NCBI GenBank assembly: GCA_900544605.1 | Contig: UQVP01000035.1 | Coordinates: 1-8,106 of the forward strand | Direction: 5' to 3' | Length of the DNA stretch: 8,106 nucleotides | Source: an uncultured Mycoplasmatota bacterium | Lineage (GTDB): Bacteria > Bacillota_I > Bacilli_A > RF39 > UBA660 | In this document: positions 1-5,488 of the stretch, piece after piece | Numbering within the stretch: the first letter of the stretch is position 1 | How the letters are laid out: every line of letters begins with the position of its first letter | Translations under genes and position numbers: made by a program | The notes under the pieces: model-generated | Database searches by the model: none | What the model was told of the DNA's origin: nothing | Seen by the model: the letters and a program-made list of their open reading frames with translations, nothing else

Positions 1-1
1 A

Positions 2-1099
2 GCAGAAAGAACAGCAGATAACTATATCAAACAAGTAGAAACAGCAGTAGCAGAATCAAGAATTGATGGAACAAAAATTTCTGATGGCATATATAACATT
101 CAACCAGATGGAAATTTATGTCCAGTAGCAGGATGTGGAGAAAATGATAAAGATAAAATAACAATAGATATGAGTGGAAATAAACCAACATCAGGAACAA
201 TAAAAATATCTAATGGAGGAGTATCATCCGCAGATACGACGATGACAGTTGGAGATTATGATGTAAAATATAATCAAGAAAATAATAAATATGAAGCAGT
301 TGAAAAAGAAATGTATACAAATGGAGAGGTAGTATATTTTAATGTAGATAATGGAACCAAATGTACATCAAGTGAAGCGGTAAGTACAACAGGAACAAAA
401 ACAGGATGTATGAAGTTTTATGCCTTTAATGATGATGGAGGAAGCACAATAAATTTAATCTTAGACCATAATACAACTGCAAAAGTTGCATGGGTATCTA
501 AAACAGATTATTTAGCTGCAGGAGGAACAGAAAGTGATTATGGAAGTTATGGTAAAAATGATAAGGGTCCACTTACTTTATTAGCAAAATTAAAAAAAGA
601 TACAGACGGATGGAAAGGAACAATAACCCCATCAAATTATACAATGAATCAAACAGGACAACTAAGTAATGCAAATTATACAATAAAGTATAAAGATGAA
701 GGTTATAAAGCAAGATTAATAACAGCGCAAGAAGTAGCAACAATAACTGATTATTCAGGATGGGATGAAAAGGTATCTGCAAATAGTAGTAGTTATTATT
801 TTGATAGTAAAAAATTTTCTGCAAGTACAACATGTAAAAGTGGAGACACAAGCGGATGTCAATATGGCTGGTTATATGATAGAACAAATACAAGTTGTAC
901 AACGTATGGATGTTTAAATAATGCAGATTCTTCAATGAATGAAAAAGGTTATTGGACAGCCTCTTCTTGGGCTAGTCAGTATGGCAGTGCTTGGGGCGTG
1001 GACTACAGCGGCCGCGCTAGCTGCAACTACACCGTCAGCTATTCGAGCGACTATGGTGTTCGTCCCGTTATAACTGTCTTAAAATCTAACTTAAGCTAA
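2..1099 (+). CDS. Type IV pilin-like surface protein with variable lectin-like C-terminal domain (5' partial)
   Basis: The frame is open from base 2 without an upstream stop, so the gene starts outside the window; the ATG at 170 is internal. 365 residues are visible. The first ones (AERTADNYIKQVETAVAES) look like the helix after a class III prepilin signal, followed by a Gly/Thr/Asn-rich extracellular region. Near 700-1078 the protein has features of the C-type-lectin/formylglycine-enzyme-like fold: ARLITAQEVA, WLYD, GYWTASSW and a closing YGVRPVITV. Nine cysteines occur, several in close pairs (LCPVAGC, TTCKSGDTSGC, SCTTYGC), suggesting disulfides outside the cell. The inferred role is an adhesin or pilus-tip-like protein. 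Composition changes abruptly at about 960 (separate entry). A terminator follows directly. The pilin assignment rests on the helix remnant and family resemblance because the prepilin peptidase site is not visible. An alternative is another membrane-anchored lectin-fold surface protein. Confidence 0.72.
   Translation, partial: AERTADNYIKQVETAVAESRIDGTKISDGIYNIQPDGNLCPVAGCGENDKDKITIDMSGNKPTSGTIKISNGGVSSADTTMTVGDYDVKYNQENNKYEAVEKEMYTNGEVVYFNVDNGTKCTSSEAVSTTGTKTGCMKFYAFNDDGGSTINLILDHNTTAKVAWVSKTDYLAAGGTESDYGSYGKNDKGPLTLLAKLKKDTDGWKGTITPSNYTMNQTGQLSNANYTIKYKDEGYKARLITAQEVATITDYSGWDEKVSANSSSYYFDSKKFSASTTCKSGDTSGCQYGWLYDRTNTSCTTYGCLNNADSSMNEKGYWTASSWASQYGSAWGVDYSGRASCNYTVSYSSDYGVRPVITVLKSNLS
959..1078 (+). 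other. Candidate hypervariable region (DGR VR-like or switched cassette) in the pilin-like gene
   Basis: Bases 961-1070 are about 57% G+C by hand count, in a gene that is otherwise strongly AT-rich. Of the 29 codons from 983 to 1069, 17 end in C; of the 52 codons from 803 to 958 only 3 do. Many are what randomising AAC at its adenines would give: GAC, TAC, AGC, CGC, TGC, GGC and an unchanged AAC. They cluster at 1001-1051 within the lectin-like fold and are followed by an invariant-looking YGVRPVI end (1052-1072), the place where a DGR target would carry its initiation-of-mutagenic-homing sequence. The frame stays intact to the stop. No template repeat or reverse transcriptase is in the window, so the mechanism is inferred. 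Recombination with silent cassettes would look similar. Confidence 0.5.
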
Positions 1100-1109
1100 A
1101 GACAAAATT

Positions 1110-1137
1110 AAGAATGTTAATCGACATTCTTTTTTTT
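1110..1137 (+). terminator. Intrinsic terminator of the pilin-like gene
   Basis: An 8-bp perfect stem (AAGAATGT at 1110-1117 with ACATTCTT at 1124-1131) closes a 6-base loop and runs into a T tract to 1137. It lies 11 bases after the stop codon. It is also a stable hairpin just downstream of the candidate variable region, a position where some DGR targets carry a hairpin needed for homing; a double role is speculative. Confidence 0.88.
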
Positions 1138-1148
1138 CATATTATGAT
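1121..1148 (+). promoter_or_regulatory. Possible promoter for the spoIIP unit
   Basis: TCGACA at 1121-1126 and TATGAT at 1143-1148 are 16 bases apart, each one mismatch from the SigA consensus. The -35 would overlap the preceding terminator. A sporulation SigE promoter would be expected in a true spore former, but no convincing SigE -10 is visible. Confidence 0.4.
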
Positions 1149-1170
1149 ATAGTCTGAATAAGATAGAGTG

Positions 1171-1176
1171 GGTGAT
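1171..1176 (+). promoter_or_regulatory. Ribosome binding site deciding the spoIIP start
   Basis: GGTGAT, the core of the AGGTGAT site used elsewhere in the window, lies just before ATG 1180. It makes that ATG a better start than the in-frame GTG at 1168, which would leave the site inside the coding region. Confidence 0.6.
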
Positions 1177-1179
1177 AAG

Positions 1180-2175
1180 ATGGCTAAGAAATTTAAAGCA
1201 AAAAGAGGTAGAAAAAAAATATTAAAATATCTAGTAATTTTATTAGTTTTGTACTTGTGTTACTCATTTATCTCGTTAGTAGTTTTAAATTTAAAAATAG
1301 TTGATACGAATGAAGAATTTATTAAAAATTTACTAGCAGACTCAAATTATCACTTGCTTTATGAAAAAAGAGGTAAAAATATTATATATAAATTAAGTGA
1401 AATGATAGGTAATATAAGTGTTAATAATCCAACATCTATTTTAGAAAAGAGTTTTGGATATAAATTTAGTAATAATGAAACACTTGTATATAATGAAAAC
1501 TATAACGCTAGTACTAGTGAAATAAAGGAGGTGGTTGATTACATGCATGAAAAAGAAAGTGAAAAAGATCCTGTGGTATACATTTATAATACTCATCAAA
1601 CTGAAAAATACAGTAATGAAGATATGGGTGATATAACACCAAATGTTTTAATGGCTAGCTATTTACTTAAAGATAAATTAGATAAATTAAATATTCCAAC
1701 TTTAGTAGAAGAATCAAATATATCAGAATTTATGAGAATTAATAATTGGAAGTACAATCAAAGCTATAAAGCTAGTCGTTTTTACTTATTAGATGCGAAA
1801 AATAAATATTCAAGCATTAAATTATTTATTGATTTGCACCGTGATTCAATTGAAAAAAAGAATTCAACAGTAACAATTAATAAGAAAGATTATGCGAAAG
1901 TATTATTTGTAGTTGGAAAAGAACACGCTAATTATGAAAAGAATTTAGATTTAGTAAATAAAATAAACAATAAGATAAAAGATAAGTATCCAACACTTAC
2001 GAGGGGAGTAATGGAAAAAGAAGGTAAGAATGTAAACGGAATATATAATCAAGATGTTAGTGAGAACTGTCTTTTATTAGAACTTGGTGGTAATGAAAAT
2101 AACATAACAGAAGTATTAAATACAGTTGATTTAATGTCAGAAATAATAAAGGAGTATATAGATGAAACAAGATAA
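1180..2175 (+). CDS. spoIIP: SpoIIP-family membrane-anchored peptidoglycan hydrolase
   Basis: 331 residues from ATG 1180. A very basic N-terminus (KKFKAKRGRKK) leads into one membrane segment (about residues 16-38), so the catalytic domain lies outside the membrane. SpoIIP motifs are clear: YIYNTHQTEKYS with H139 and E142, FIDLHRDS with D218, H220 and D222, then GIYNQD and LLLELGG with E301. H139, H220 and E301 are the likely metal/catalytic residues by analogy with zinc amidases. In Bacillus, SpoIIP is an amidase and endopeptidase that works with SpoIID and SpoIIM to strip peptidoglycan from the septum during engulfment. Whether this organism sporulates cannot be judged here; the protein may do vegetative wall remodelling. 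The gene is first in a two-gene unit and overlaps the next gene by 14 bases. Confidence 0.93.
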   Translation: MAKKFKAKRGRKKILKYLVILLVLYLCYSFISLVVLNLKIVDTNEEFIKNLLADSNYHLLYEKRGKNIIYKLSEMIGNISVNNPTSILEKSFGYKFSNNETLVYNENYNASTSEIKEVVDYMHEKESEKDPVVYIYNTHQTEKYSNEDMGDITPNVLMASYLLKDKLDKLNIPTLVEESNISEFMRINNWKYNQSYKASRFYLLDAKNKYSSIKLFIDLHRDSIEKKNSTVTINKKDYAKVLFVVGKEHANYEKNLDLVNKINNKIKDKYPTLTRGVMEKEGKNVNGIYNQDVSENCLLLELGGNENNITEVLNTVDLMSEIIKEYIDETR

Positions 2176-2506
2176 TAAAAAAAAGATAGCAAATAAAGTA
2201 TTTGGATGGTTTTTATTTATATTATTTGTTACATTTGTAACACTATATATATCACAAGCAACAGGCTATTATGAATATTCACAGGCTAAAAAGACATCTT
2301 TTACAACAGAACAGATTAAACAATTTGAACAAGATGTTAAAGACGGTAAAGAAATAGATATAAATAAGTATTTAGAAAATACTAATAGAAATTATCAAAA
2401 TAACTTATCTAAAATAACACTTAATATATCAGAGGGAATAAGTAAGTATACAAAAAGAAGTATAGAAAAAGTATTTGGACAAATAGCTAAGTGGGTAGAA
2501 GAATAA
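2162..2506 (+). CDS. Small membrane protein of unknown function, coupled to spoIIP
   Basis: 114 residues. A short basic N-terminus (KQDNKKK) precedes one membrane segment (about residues 13-32: FGWFLFILFVTFVTLYI). About 80 mostly polar residues follow, predicted helical and probably extracytoplasmic given the positive-inside rule. The site AAGGAG at 2149-2154 gives a good distance to ATG 2162, which lies inside the end of spoIIP, so the two are probably translationally coupled. I do not recognise a named family and see no catalytic motif. Its position suggests a helper, anchor or regulator of the SpoIIP hydrolase, which is inference from context only. It does not resemble SpoIID or SpoIIM. 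A terminator follows closely. Confidence 0.8.
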   Translation: MKQDNKKKIANKVFGWFLFILFVTFVTLYISQATGYYEYSQAKKTSFTTEQIKQFEQDVKDGKEIDINKYLENTNRNYQNNLSKITLNISEGISKYTKRSIEKVFGQIAKWVEE

Positions 2507-2513
2507 ATAAGAC

Positions 2514-2547
2514 AAGGAATATAATTTAAGGTTATATTCTTTTTTTT
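2514..2547 (+). terminator. Intrinsic terminator of the spoIIP unit
   Basis: GAATATAA at 2517-2524 pairs with TTATATTC at 2532-2539 around a 7-base loop. A-T pairs extend the stem outward, and eight T follow at 2540-2547. The stem is AT-rich, but placement right after the stop and the long T tract make it convincing. Confidence 0.85.
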
Positions 2548-2554
2548 AATTGTG

Positions 2555-2563
2555 TGTTATAAT
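2555..2563 (+). promoter_or_regulatory. Extended -10 promoter of trmB
   Basis: TGTTATAAT is a perfect extended -10 (TGnTATAAT) immediately after the terminator; no clear -35 lies at the usual distance. Transcription would begin near 2570, right at the ribosome binding site, giving an unusually short leader. Confidence 0.62.
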
Positions 2564-2569
2564 TGATAT

Positions 2570-2576
2570 AGGTGAT
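2570..2576 (+). promoter_or_regulatory. Ribosome binding site deciding the trmB start
   Basis: AGGTGAT lies four bases before GTG 2581. The upstream in-frame GTG at 2572 is part of this site itself, so it cannot be the start. Confidence 0.7.
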
Positions 2577-2580
2577 TATA

Positions 2581-3210
2581 GTGAGATTAAGAAATGTAAA
2601 AGGTGCGAAAGAGATAATAGAATCATCTAATTATGTTGTTTTAGATTATAAAAAATATAGAGGTAATTATAATAAATTATTTAAAAATAATAATCCTATA
2701 TATGTAGAAATAGGAATGGGTAAAGGTAAATTTATTATTGATAACGCTATAAAGTACCCAAATATAAATTTTATTGGGATAGAAAAATATGATAGTGTTG
2801 TTGTAAGAGCTATTCAAAAATTAGAAGATAAAGATATCCCTAACTTAAAAATTATAAGAATGGATGCTTTAGAAATAACTGATGTTTTTGATAGAGAAGT
2901 ATCTAGGATATATTTAAATTTTTCTGATCCATGGCCTAAAGATAGACATGAACATAGAAGATTATCAAGTGATATATTCTTAAAAAAATATGATTTGATA
3001 TTTAAAGATAATAAAAATATTGTGATGAAAACTGATAACAGAAATTTATTTGAGTATTCCGTAAAGTCATTTGTTAATTATGGATATAAAATAAATGATA
3101 TATCTTTGGATTTGCACCAAGCAAATTATCAAGACAATATTATGACTGAGTATGAAGAAAAATTTGTTAGTAAGGGAAGTCCAATATATATGATTGATGT
3201 TAGTAAATAG
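2581..3210 (+). CDS. trmB: tRNA (guanine-N7-)-methyltransferase TrmB
   Basis: 209 residues from GTG 2581, which gives the family-typical N-terminus MRLRN. The enzyme moves a methyl group from S-adenosylmethionine to N7 of guanine 46 in the variable loop of tRNA, in the cytoplasm. The SAM-binding motif VEIGMGKGK is at residues 42-50 and FIGIEKYD carries the acidic end of the next strand. The TrmB signature NFSDPWPKDRHEHRRL is at 113-128 and the C-terminal TEYEEKF is at 189-195. Length is normal for the bacterial single-subunit enzyme, and no key residue appears missing. It stands alone between the spoIIP terminator and the promoter at 3243. It ends in TAG, the only complete gene here not ending in TAA. 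No terminator is evident in the 79 bases after it, so some readthrough into the lipoprotein operon is possible. Confidence 0.96.
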   Translation: MRLRNVKGAKEIIESSNYVVLDYKKYRGNYNKLFKNNNPIYVEIGMGKGKFIIDNAIKYPNINFIGIEKYDSVVVRAIQKLEDKDIPNLKIIRMDALEITDVFDREVSRIYLNFSDPWPKDRHEHRRLSSDIFLKKYDLIFKDNKNIVMKTDNRNLFEYSVKSFVNYGYKINDISLDLHQANYQDNIMTEYEEKFVSKGSPIYMIDVSK

Positions 3211-3242
3211 ACATTATATTTACACGAAAAGAAGAAAAGCTA

Positions 3243-3270
3243 TTCACAAGTTTATAAAATTTGATATAAT
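3243..3270 (+). promoter_or_regulatory. SigA-type promoter of the lipoprotein-YtxH operon
   Basis: TTCACA (3243-3248, one mismatch from TTGACA) is 16 bases from a perfect TATAAT (3265-3270). The ribosome binding site AGGTGAG at 3281-3287 and ATG 3290 follow. Confidence 0.7.
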
Positions 3271-3289
3271 TTAGTTAAGTAGGTGAGAC

Positions 3290-3904
3290 ATGAAGAAAAT
3301 AGTGTTACTGCTTTTAGTTGGTCTTTCTCTAACTGGATGCACTGCTGTTAGAATAAATACTAAAGATATTGATAATACTATTAACGTTATTCTATCTAAG
3401 AATAATACTTTATATAATCGTGTTGGTAAAGGTTATAAGTATTATGTTCCACGTGGAGTAAGTTATATAGATACTGTTGAATTTAATGATAAATTATATT
3501 CTAATGGTAATTATTATTATCTATATATTGATGCGATTAGTTATTTTTATCAAAAAGAGATGAATTATGAAATCAATGATGATGCTTATTATTCACGAGA
3601 ATTTGATATTAATGATAAAAAAGGGTATTTAAAAATAGAAGAAAAAGATAATAAATATTTAATTAATTTTTACTATAATTATGCTAGAATACAAGCTTTA
3701 GTTATTAAAGATGATATAGAAGATGTTGTTCTTAATGCAACATACATCTTATCTACAGTGAAATTCAATCCTGAAGTTATAAAACTTATGTTAGATGATG
3801 AATTTTTTACAAATAAAGAAGAAAAGTATGATATATTTGAATCAGAAAGTGAAGATAATAATTTCTTAAATTATACTGATGATAATGAAGAAGAAAATCA
3901 ATAA
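3290..3904 (+). CDS. Predicted lipoprotein of unknown function
   Basis: 204 residues. The N-terminus MKKIVLLLLVGLSLTGC is a lipoprotein signal: two lysines, a hydrophobic stretch and a lipobox LTGC with Cys17 as the lipidated residue, so the mature protein would sit on the outer face of the membrane. The body is rich in Tyr, Asn and Asp with alternating strand-like stretches (YYVPRGVSYIDTVEF, YYYLYIDAISYFY, YLINFYYNYARIQALVI), consistent with a beta-rich fold. The last 30 or so residues are acidic and probably disordered. I do not recognise the family. It is first in a four-gene operon and only 13 bases separate it from the next gene. A role as an envelope sensor or structural lipoprotein is a guess from context. 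Confidence 0.85.
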   Translation: MKKIVLLLLVGLSLTGCTAVRINTKDIDNTINVILSKNNTLYNRVGKGYKYYVPRGVSYIDTVEFNDKLYSNGNYYYLYIDAISYFYQKEMNYEINDDAYYSREFDINDKKGYLKIEEKDNKYLINFYYNYARIQALVIKDDIEDVVLNATYILSTVKFNPEVIKLMLDDEFFTNKEEKYDIFESESEDNNFLNYTDDNEEENQ

Positions 3905-3913
3905 AGAGGTGAT
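3905..3913 (+). promoter_or_regulatory. Ribosome binding site deciding the start of the acidic protein gene
   Basis: AGAGGTGAT lies four bases before ATG 3918. The in-frame ATG at 3879 lacks a comparable site and would overlap the lipoprotein gene, so 3918 is chosen. Confidence 0.72.
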
Positions 3914-3917
3914 AGAA

Positions 3918-4703
3918 ATGGGATTTTTAGATAAAGTAAAAAATATGTTTACAGAAGAAGTAGAAGAAGAAGCACCAATAAAAAAAGAAGTTATGCAGGT
4001 TGAAATACCAGCGCCAATTAAAGAAGAACCAAAAAAAGAAGTGGTTGCAGAAAGCGAAGTTTTAGTACATGAAGAAAAACCACAAGCTCCTGTTTTCTTT
4101 GATGATAAAGATTTTGCTTCTTTAGAAAGAAAAGAAGAGAAAAAGCCAAAACCAAAGAAATTAGAAGATAAGTATAAAGGTAAAGAAGAAGAAAAAAAGG
4201 TATTTAGACCAACACCTATTATTTCACCAGTGTACGGGGTTTTAGATAAAAATTATCGTAAAGATGATATAACACCTAAAAAAAGTAAGCCTGTAACACA
4301 TACTTATGATAATTCACATTTAACAATTGATGATGTGAGAAGAAAAGCTTATGGTACTTTAGAAGATGATTTAGAAGTAATTATTCCTAGTGATGATTAT
4401 GAAATAACTGAAGAAACAGATATCGTAAGACAAGATTTAGAACCAGAAGAAGATAATTTAATTGATTTAGATTATCAACCACGCTTTGCGAAAAAAGACG
4501 ATGAAGTAATAGATGCAGAGGTAGTAGAAGAAGATAATCATGAAGATTTATTTGAAGAATTAGAAACAAAAGAAGAATCTTCAGAAAATAATGATATGCT
4601 TAATGAACTTAAGGATGAAACTAAAAGTGATACAGATGAATTAACAGATAGTGATTTATTTAATTTAATTGATTCAATGTATGATAAGAAGGATGATGAA
4701 TAA
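3918..4703 (+). CDS. Acidic, largely disordered protein with amphipathic N-terminus
   Basis: 261 residues from ATG 3918. The start MGFLDKVKNMF looks like an amphipathic membrane-targeting helix of the kind seen at the N-terminus of SepF. Then comes a Glu/Lys/Pro-rich low-complexity stretch (residues ~13-94). A conserved-looking box FRPTPIISPVYGVLDKNY follows (96-113), then a second ordered-looking segment (HLTIDDVRRKAYGTLEDD, about 132-150) and a long acidic tail. There is no transmembrane segment and no enzymatic motif. The pattern of short linear motifs in charged linkers fits a membrane-peripheral adaptor or scaffold. A cell division or envelope role is inferred only from the SepF-like start and the YtxG/YtxH-type neighbours. 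I cannot name the family. Its stop overlaps the next start by one base (TAATG), implying coupled translation. Confidence 0.82.
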   Translation: MGFLDKVKNMFTEEVEEEAPIKKEVMQVEIPAPIKEEPKKEVVAESEVLVHEEKPQAPVFFDDKDFASLERKEEKKPKPKKLEDKYKGKEEEKKVFRPTPIISPVYGVLDKNYRKDDITPKKSKPVTHTYDNSHLTIDDVRRKAYGTLEDDLEVIIPSDDYEITEETDIVRQDLEPEEDNLIDLDYQPRFAKKDDEVIDAEVVEEDNHEDLFEELETKEESSENNDMLNELKDETKSDTDELTDSDLFNLIDSMYDKKDDE

Positions 4704-4996
4704 TGGATGCGTTATTAAAGATGTTACCAATCATATTATATATACTTTTGAGTATATTAATAGTAGTGTTGATAGTACTAGCTATTAAGACTATAAAAAC
4801 ATTAAATAAAGTTGATCAAACAATTGAAGATGTAAACTATAAAATGTCAAAATTAAATGGTATATTCACATTAGTAGATCGTAGTGCTGATGCGATAAGT
4901 ATGTTGACAGATAAAATAGTTGGAACAGTGACAACGGGGATTTCTTCATTGTTTAAAAAAAGAAAAAAGAAAGAAGAGGAAGATGAAAATGAGTAA
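4703..4996 (+). CDS. DUF948/YtxG-like membrane protein
   Basis: 97 residues. One membrane segment near the N-terminus (about residues 7-29, rich in Leu/Ile/Val) is followed by a helical stretch (IKTLNKVDQTIEDVNYKMSKLNGI) and a charged end KKRKKKEEEDENE. This arrangement resembles the DUF948/YtxG family, which in Bacillus is encoded directly before YtxH in a general-stress operon; it is shorter than the Bacillus protein. The function of the family is poorly known, with coiled-coil envelope or stress roles suggested. A GAAGGA site (4688-4693) lies inside the previous gene. The next gene overlaps its end by 8 bases. The DUF948 assignment rests on architecture and order, not on a diagnostic motif. 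Confidence 0.75.
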   Translation: MDALLKMLPIILYILLSILIVVLIVLAIKTIKTLNKVDQTIEDVNYKMSKLNGIFTLVDRSADAISMLTDKIVGTVTTGISSLFKKRKKKEEEDENE

Positions 4997-5399
4997 GAAA
5001 AAACATGGCTTTTTTAAATTTTTAACAGGAGCTGCAGTAGGAGCAGGATTAGGAGTTTTATTCGCACCAAAAGAAGGAAGTAAAACAAGAGCAGAATTAA
5101 AAACTAAAATTGATGAAATGATTAATAAACTTAAAGAAGTAGATACTGATGAAGTAAAAGAAAATATTGAAAAAAAGATTGATGAAATAAAAGAAGAGTT
5201 AGCTGATTTAGATAAAGAAAAAGTTTTAAAAATTGCTAAAAAGAAAGCTAAAGATATTGAAACTTCTACTAAGAAGTTAGTTGATTATGCAGTAGAAAAA
5301 GGAACTCCTGTTCTAGAAGATGCTGCTAATGCTATTAGACTTAAAGCTATTGATGTTACAAAAGAAGTTTTAGCAAAATTAGAAGCAAAAGAAAAATAA
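4989..5399 (+). CDS. YtxH-like protein
   Basis: 136 residues from ATG 4989. The earlier ATG 4983 is only two bases from the GAGGA site (4976-4980), while 4989 is eight bases away, so 4989 is preferred. The N-terminal signature GFFKFLTGAAVGAGLGVLFA followed by PKEGSKTR is typical of the YtxH domain: a Gly/Ala-rich membrane segment and a conserved APKEGSKTR turn. The rest (about 35-136) is Lys/Glu-rich with heptad-like spacing, predicted to form a long helix or coiled coil. YtxH proteins are widespread small membrane proteins in Bacillota, induced by general stress in Bacillus; no biochemical activity is established. It closes the operon after the YtxG-like gene, the same order as in Bacillus, and is followed by a terminator. 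Confidence 0.9.
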   Translation: MSKKKHGFFKFLTGAAVGAGLGVLFAPKEGSKTRAELKTKIDEMINKLKEVDTDEVKENIEKKIDEIKEELADLDKEKVLKIAKKKAKDIETSTKKLVDYAVEKGTPVLEDAANAIRLKAIDVTKEVLAKLEAKEK

Positions 5400-5418
5400 G
5401 CACTTATTGTGCTTTTTT
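5398..5418 (+). terminator. Intrinsic terminator of the lipoprotein-YtxH operon
   Basis: AAGCAC (5398-5403) pairs with GTGCTT (5409-5414) around a 5-base loop, followed by a T run to 5418. The stem starts inside the stop codon of the YtxH-like gene. Confidence 0.87.
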
Positions 5419-5432
5419 CCTTTTGGTTAAAT

Positions 5433-5461
5433 TTGAAAAAAACATAAAAATATAGTATAAT
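5433..5461 (+). promoter_or_regulatory. Strong SigA-type promoter of the sensor unit
   Basis: TTGAAA (5433-5438) and TATAAT (5456-5461) are exactly 17 bases apart, the best promoter in the window. The short G-rich leader (TTCGCGAGATGCGAGGGAG, from 5465) contains the direct repeat GCGAG and the ribosome binding site before ATG 5489. Confidence 0.82.
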
Positions 5462-5488
5462 TATTTCGCGAGATGCGAGGGAGAGAAT

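Noticed and set aside
573..935. Antisense open frame of 120 codons inside the pilin-like gene
   Set aside because: It is Leu/Tyr/Ile-rich, as expected from reading AT-rich sense codons backwards, with no ribosome binding site or promoter; it is a shadow.
1008..1021. GCGGCCGC directly followed by GCTAGC (NotI and NheI sites), resembling a cloning polylinker or vector junction
   Set aside because: The bases are in frame, encode a normal-looking part of the lectin-type tail and flow into the natural YGVRPVI end and terminator. The NNC-codon pattern extends well beyond these sites on both sides, so coincidence in a GC-rich variable segment is likelier.
4387..4569. Antisense open frame of 60 codons inside the acidic protein gene
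   Set aside because: Leu/His-rich reverse reading of GAA/GAT codons, with no start signals.
3918..4703. Repetitive GAAGAA/AAAGAAGAA stretches considered as a DNA repeat element
   Set aside because: They reflect Glu/Lys-rich low-complexity coding, not a structured array with spacers.
5465..5483. GCGAG repeat in the leader before 5489 considered as an operator or small riboswitch
   Set aside because: It is only about 20 bases, with no stable stem and no known aptamer pattern; it includes the ribosome binding site and is best left as leader.
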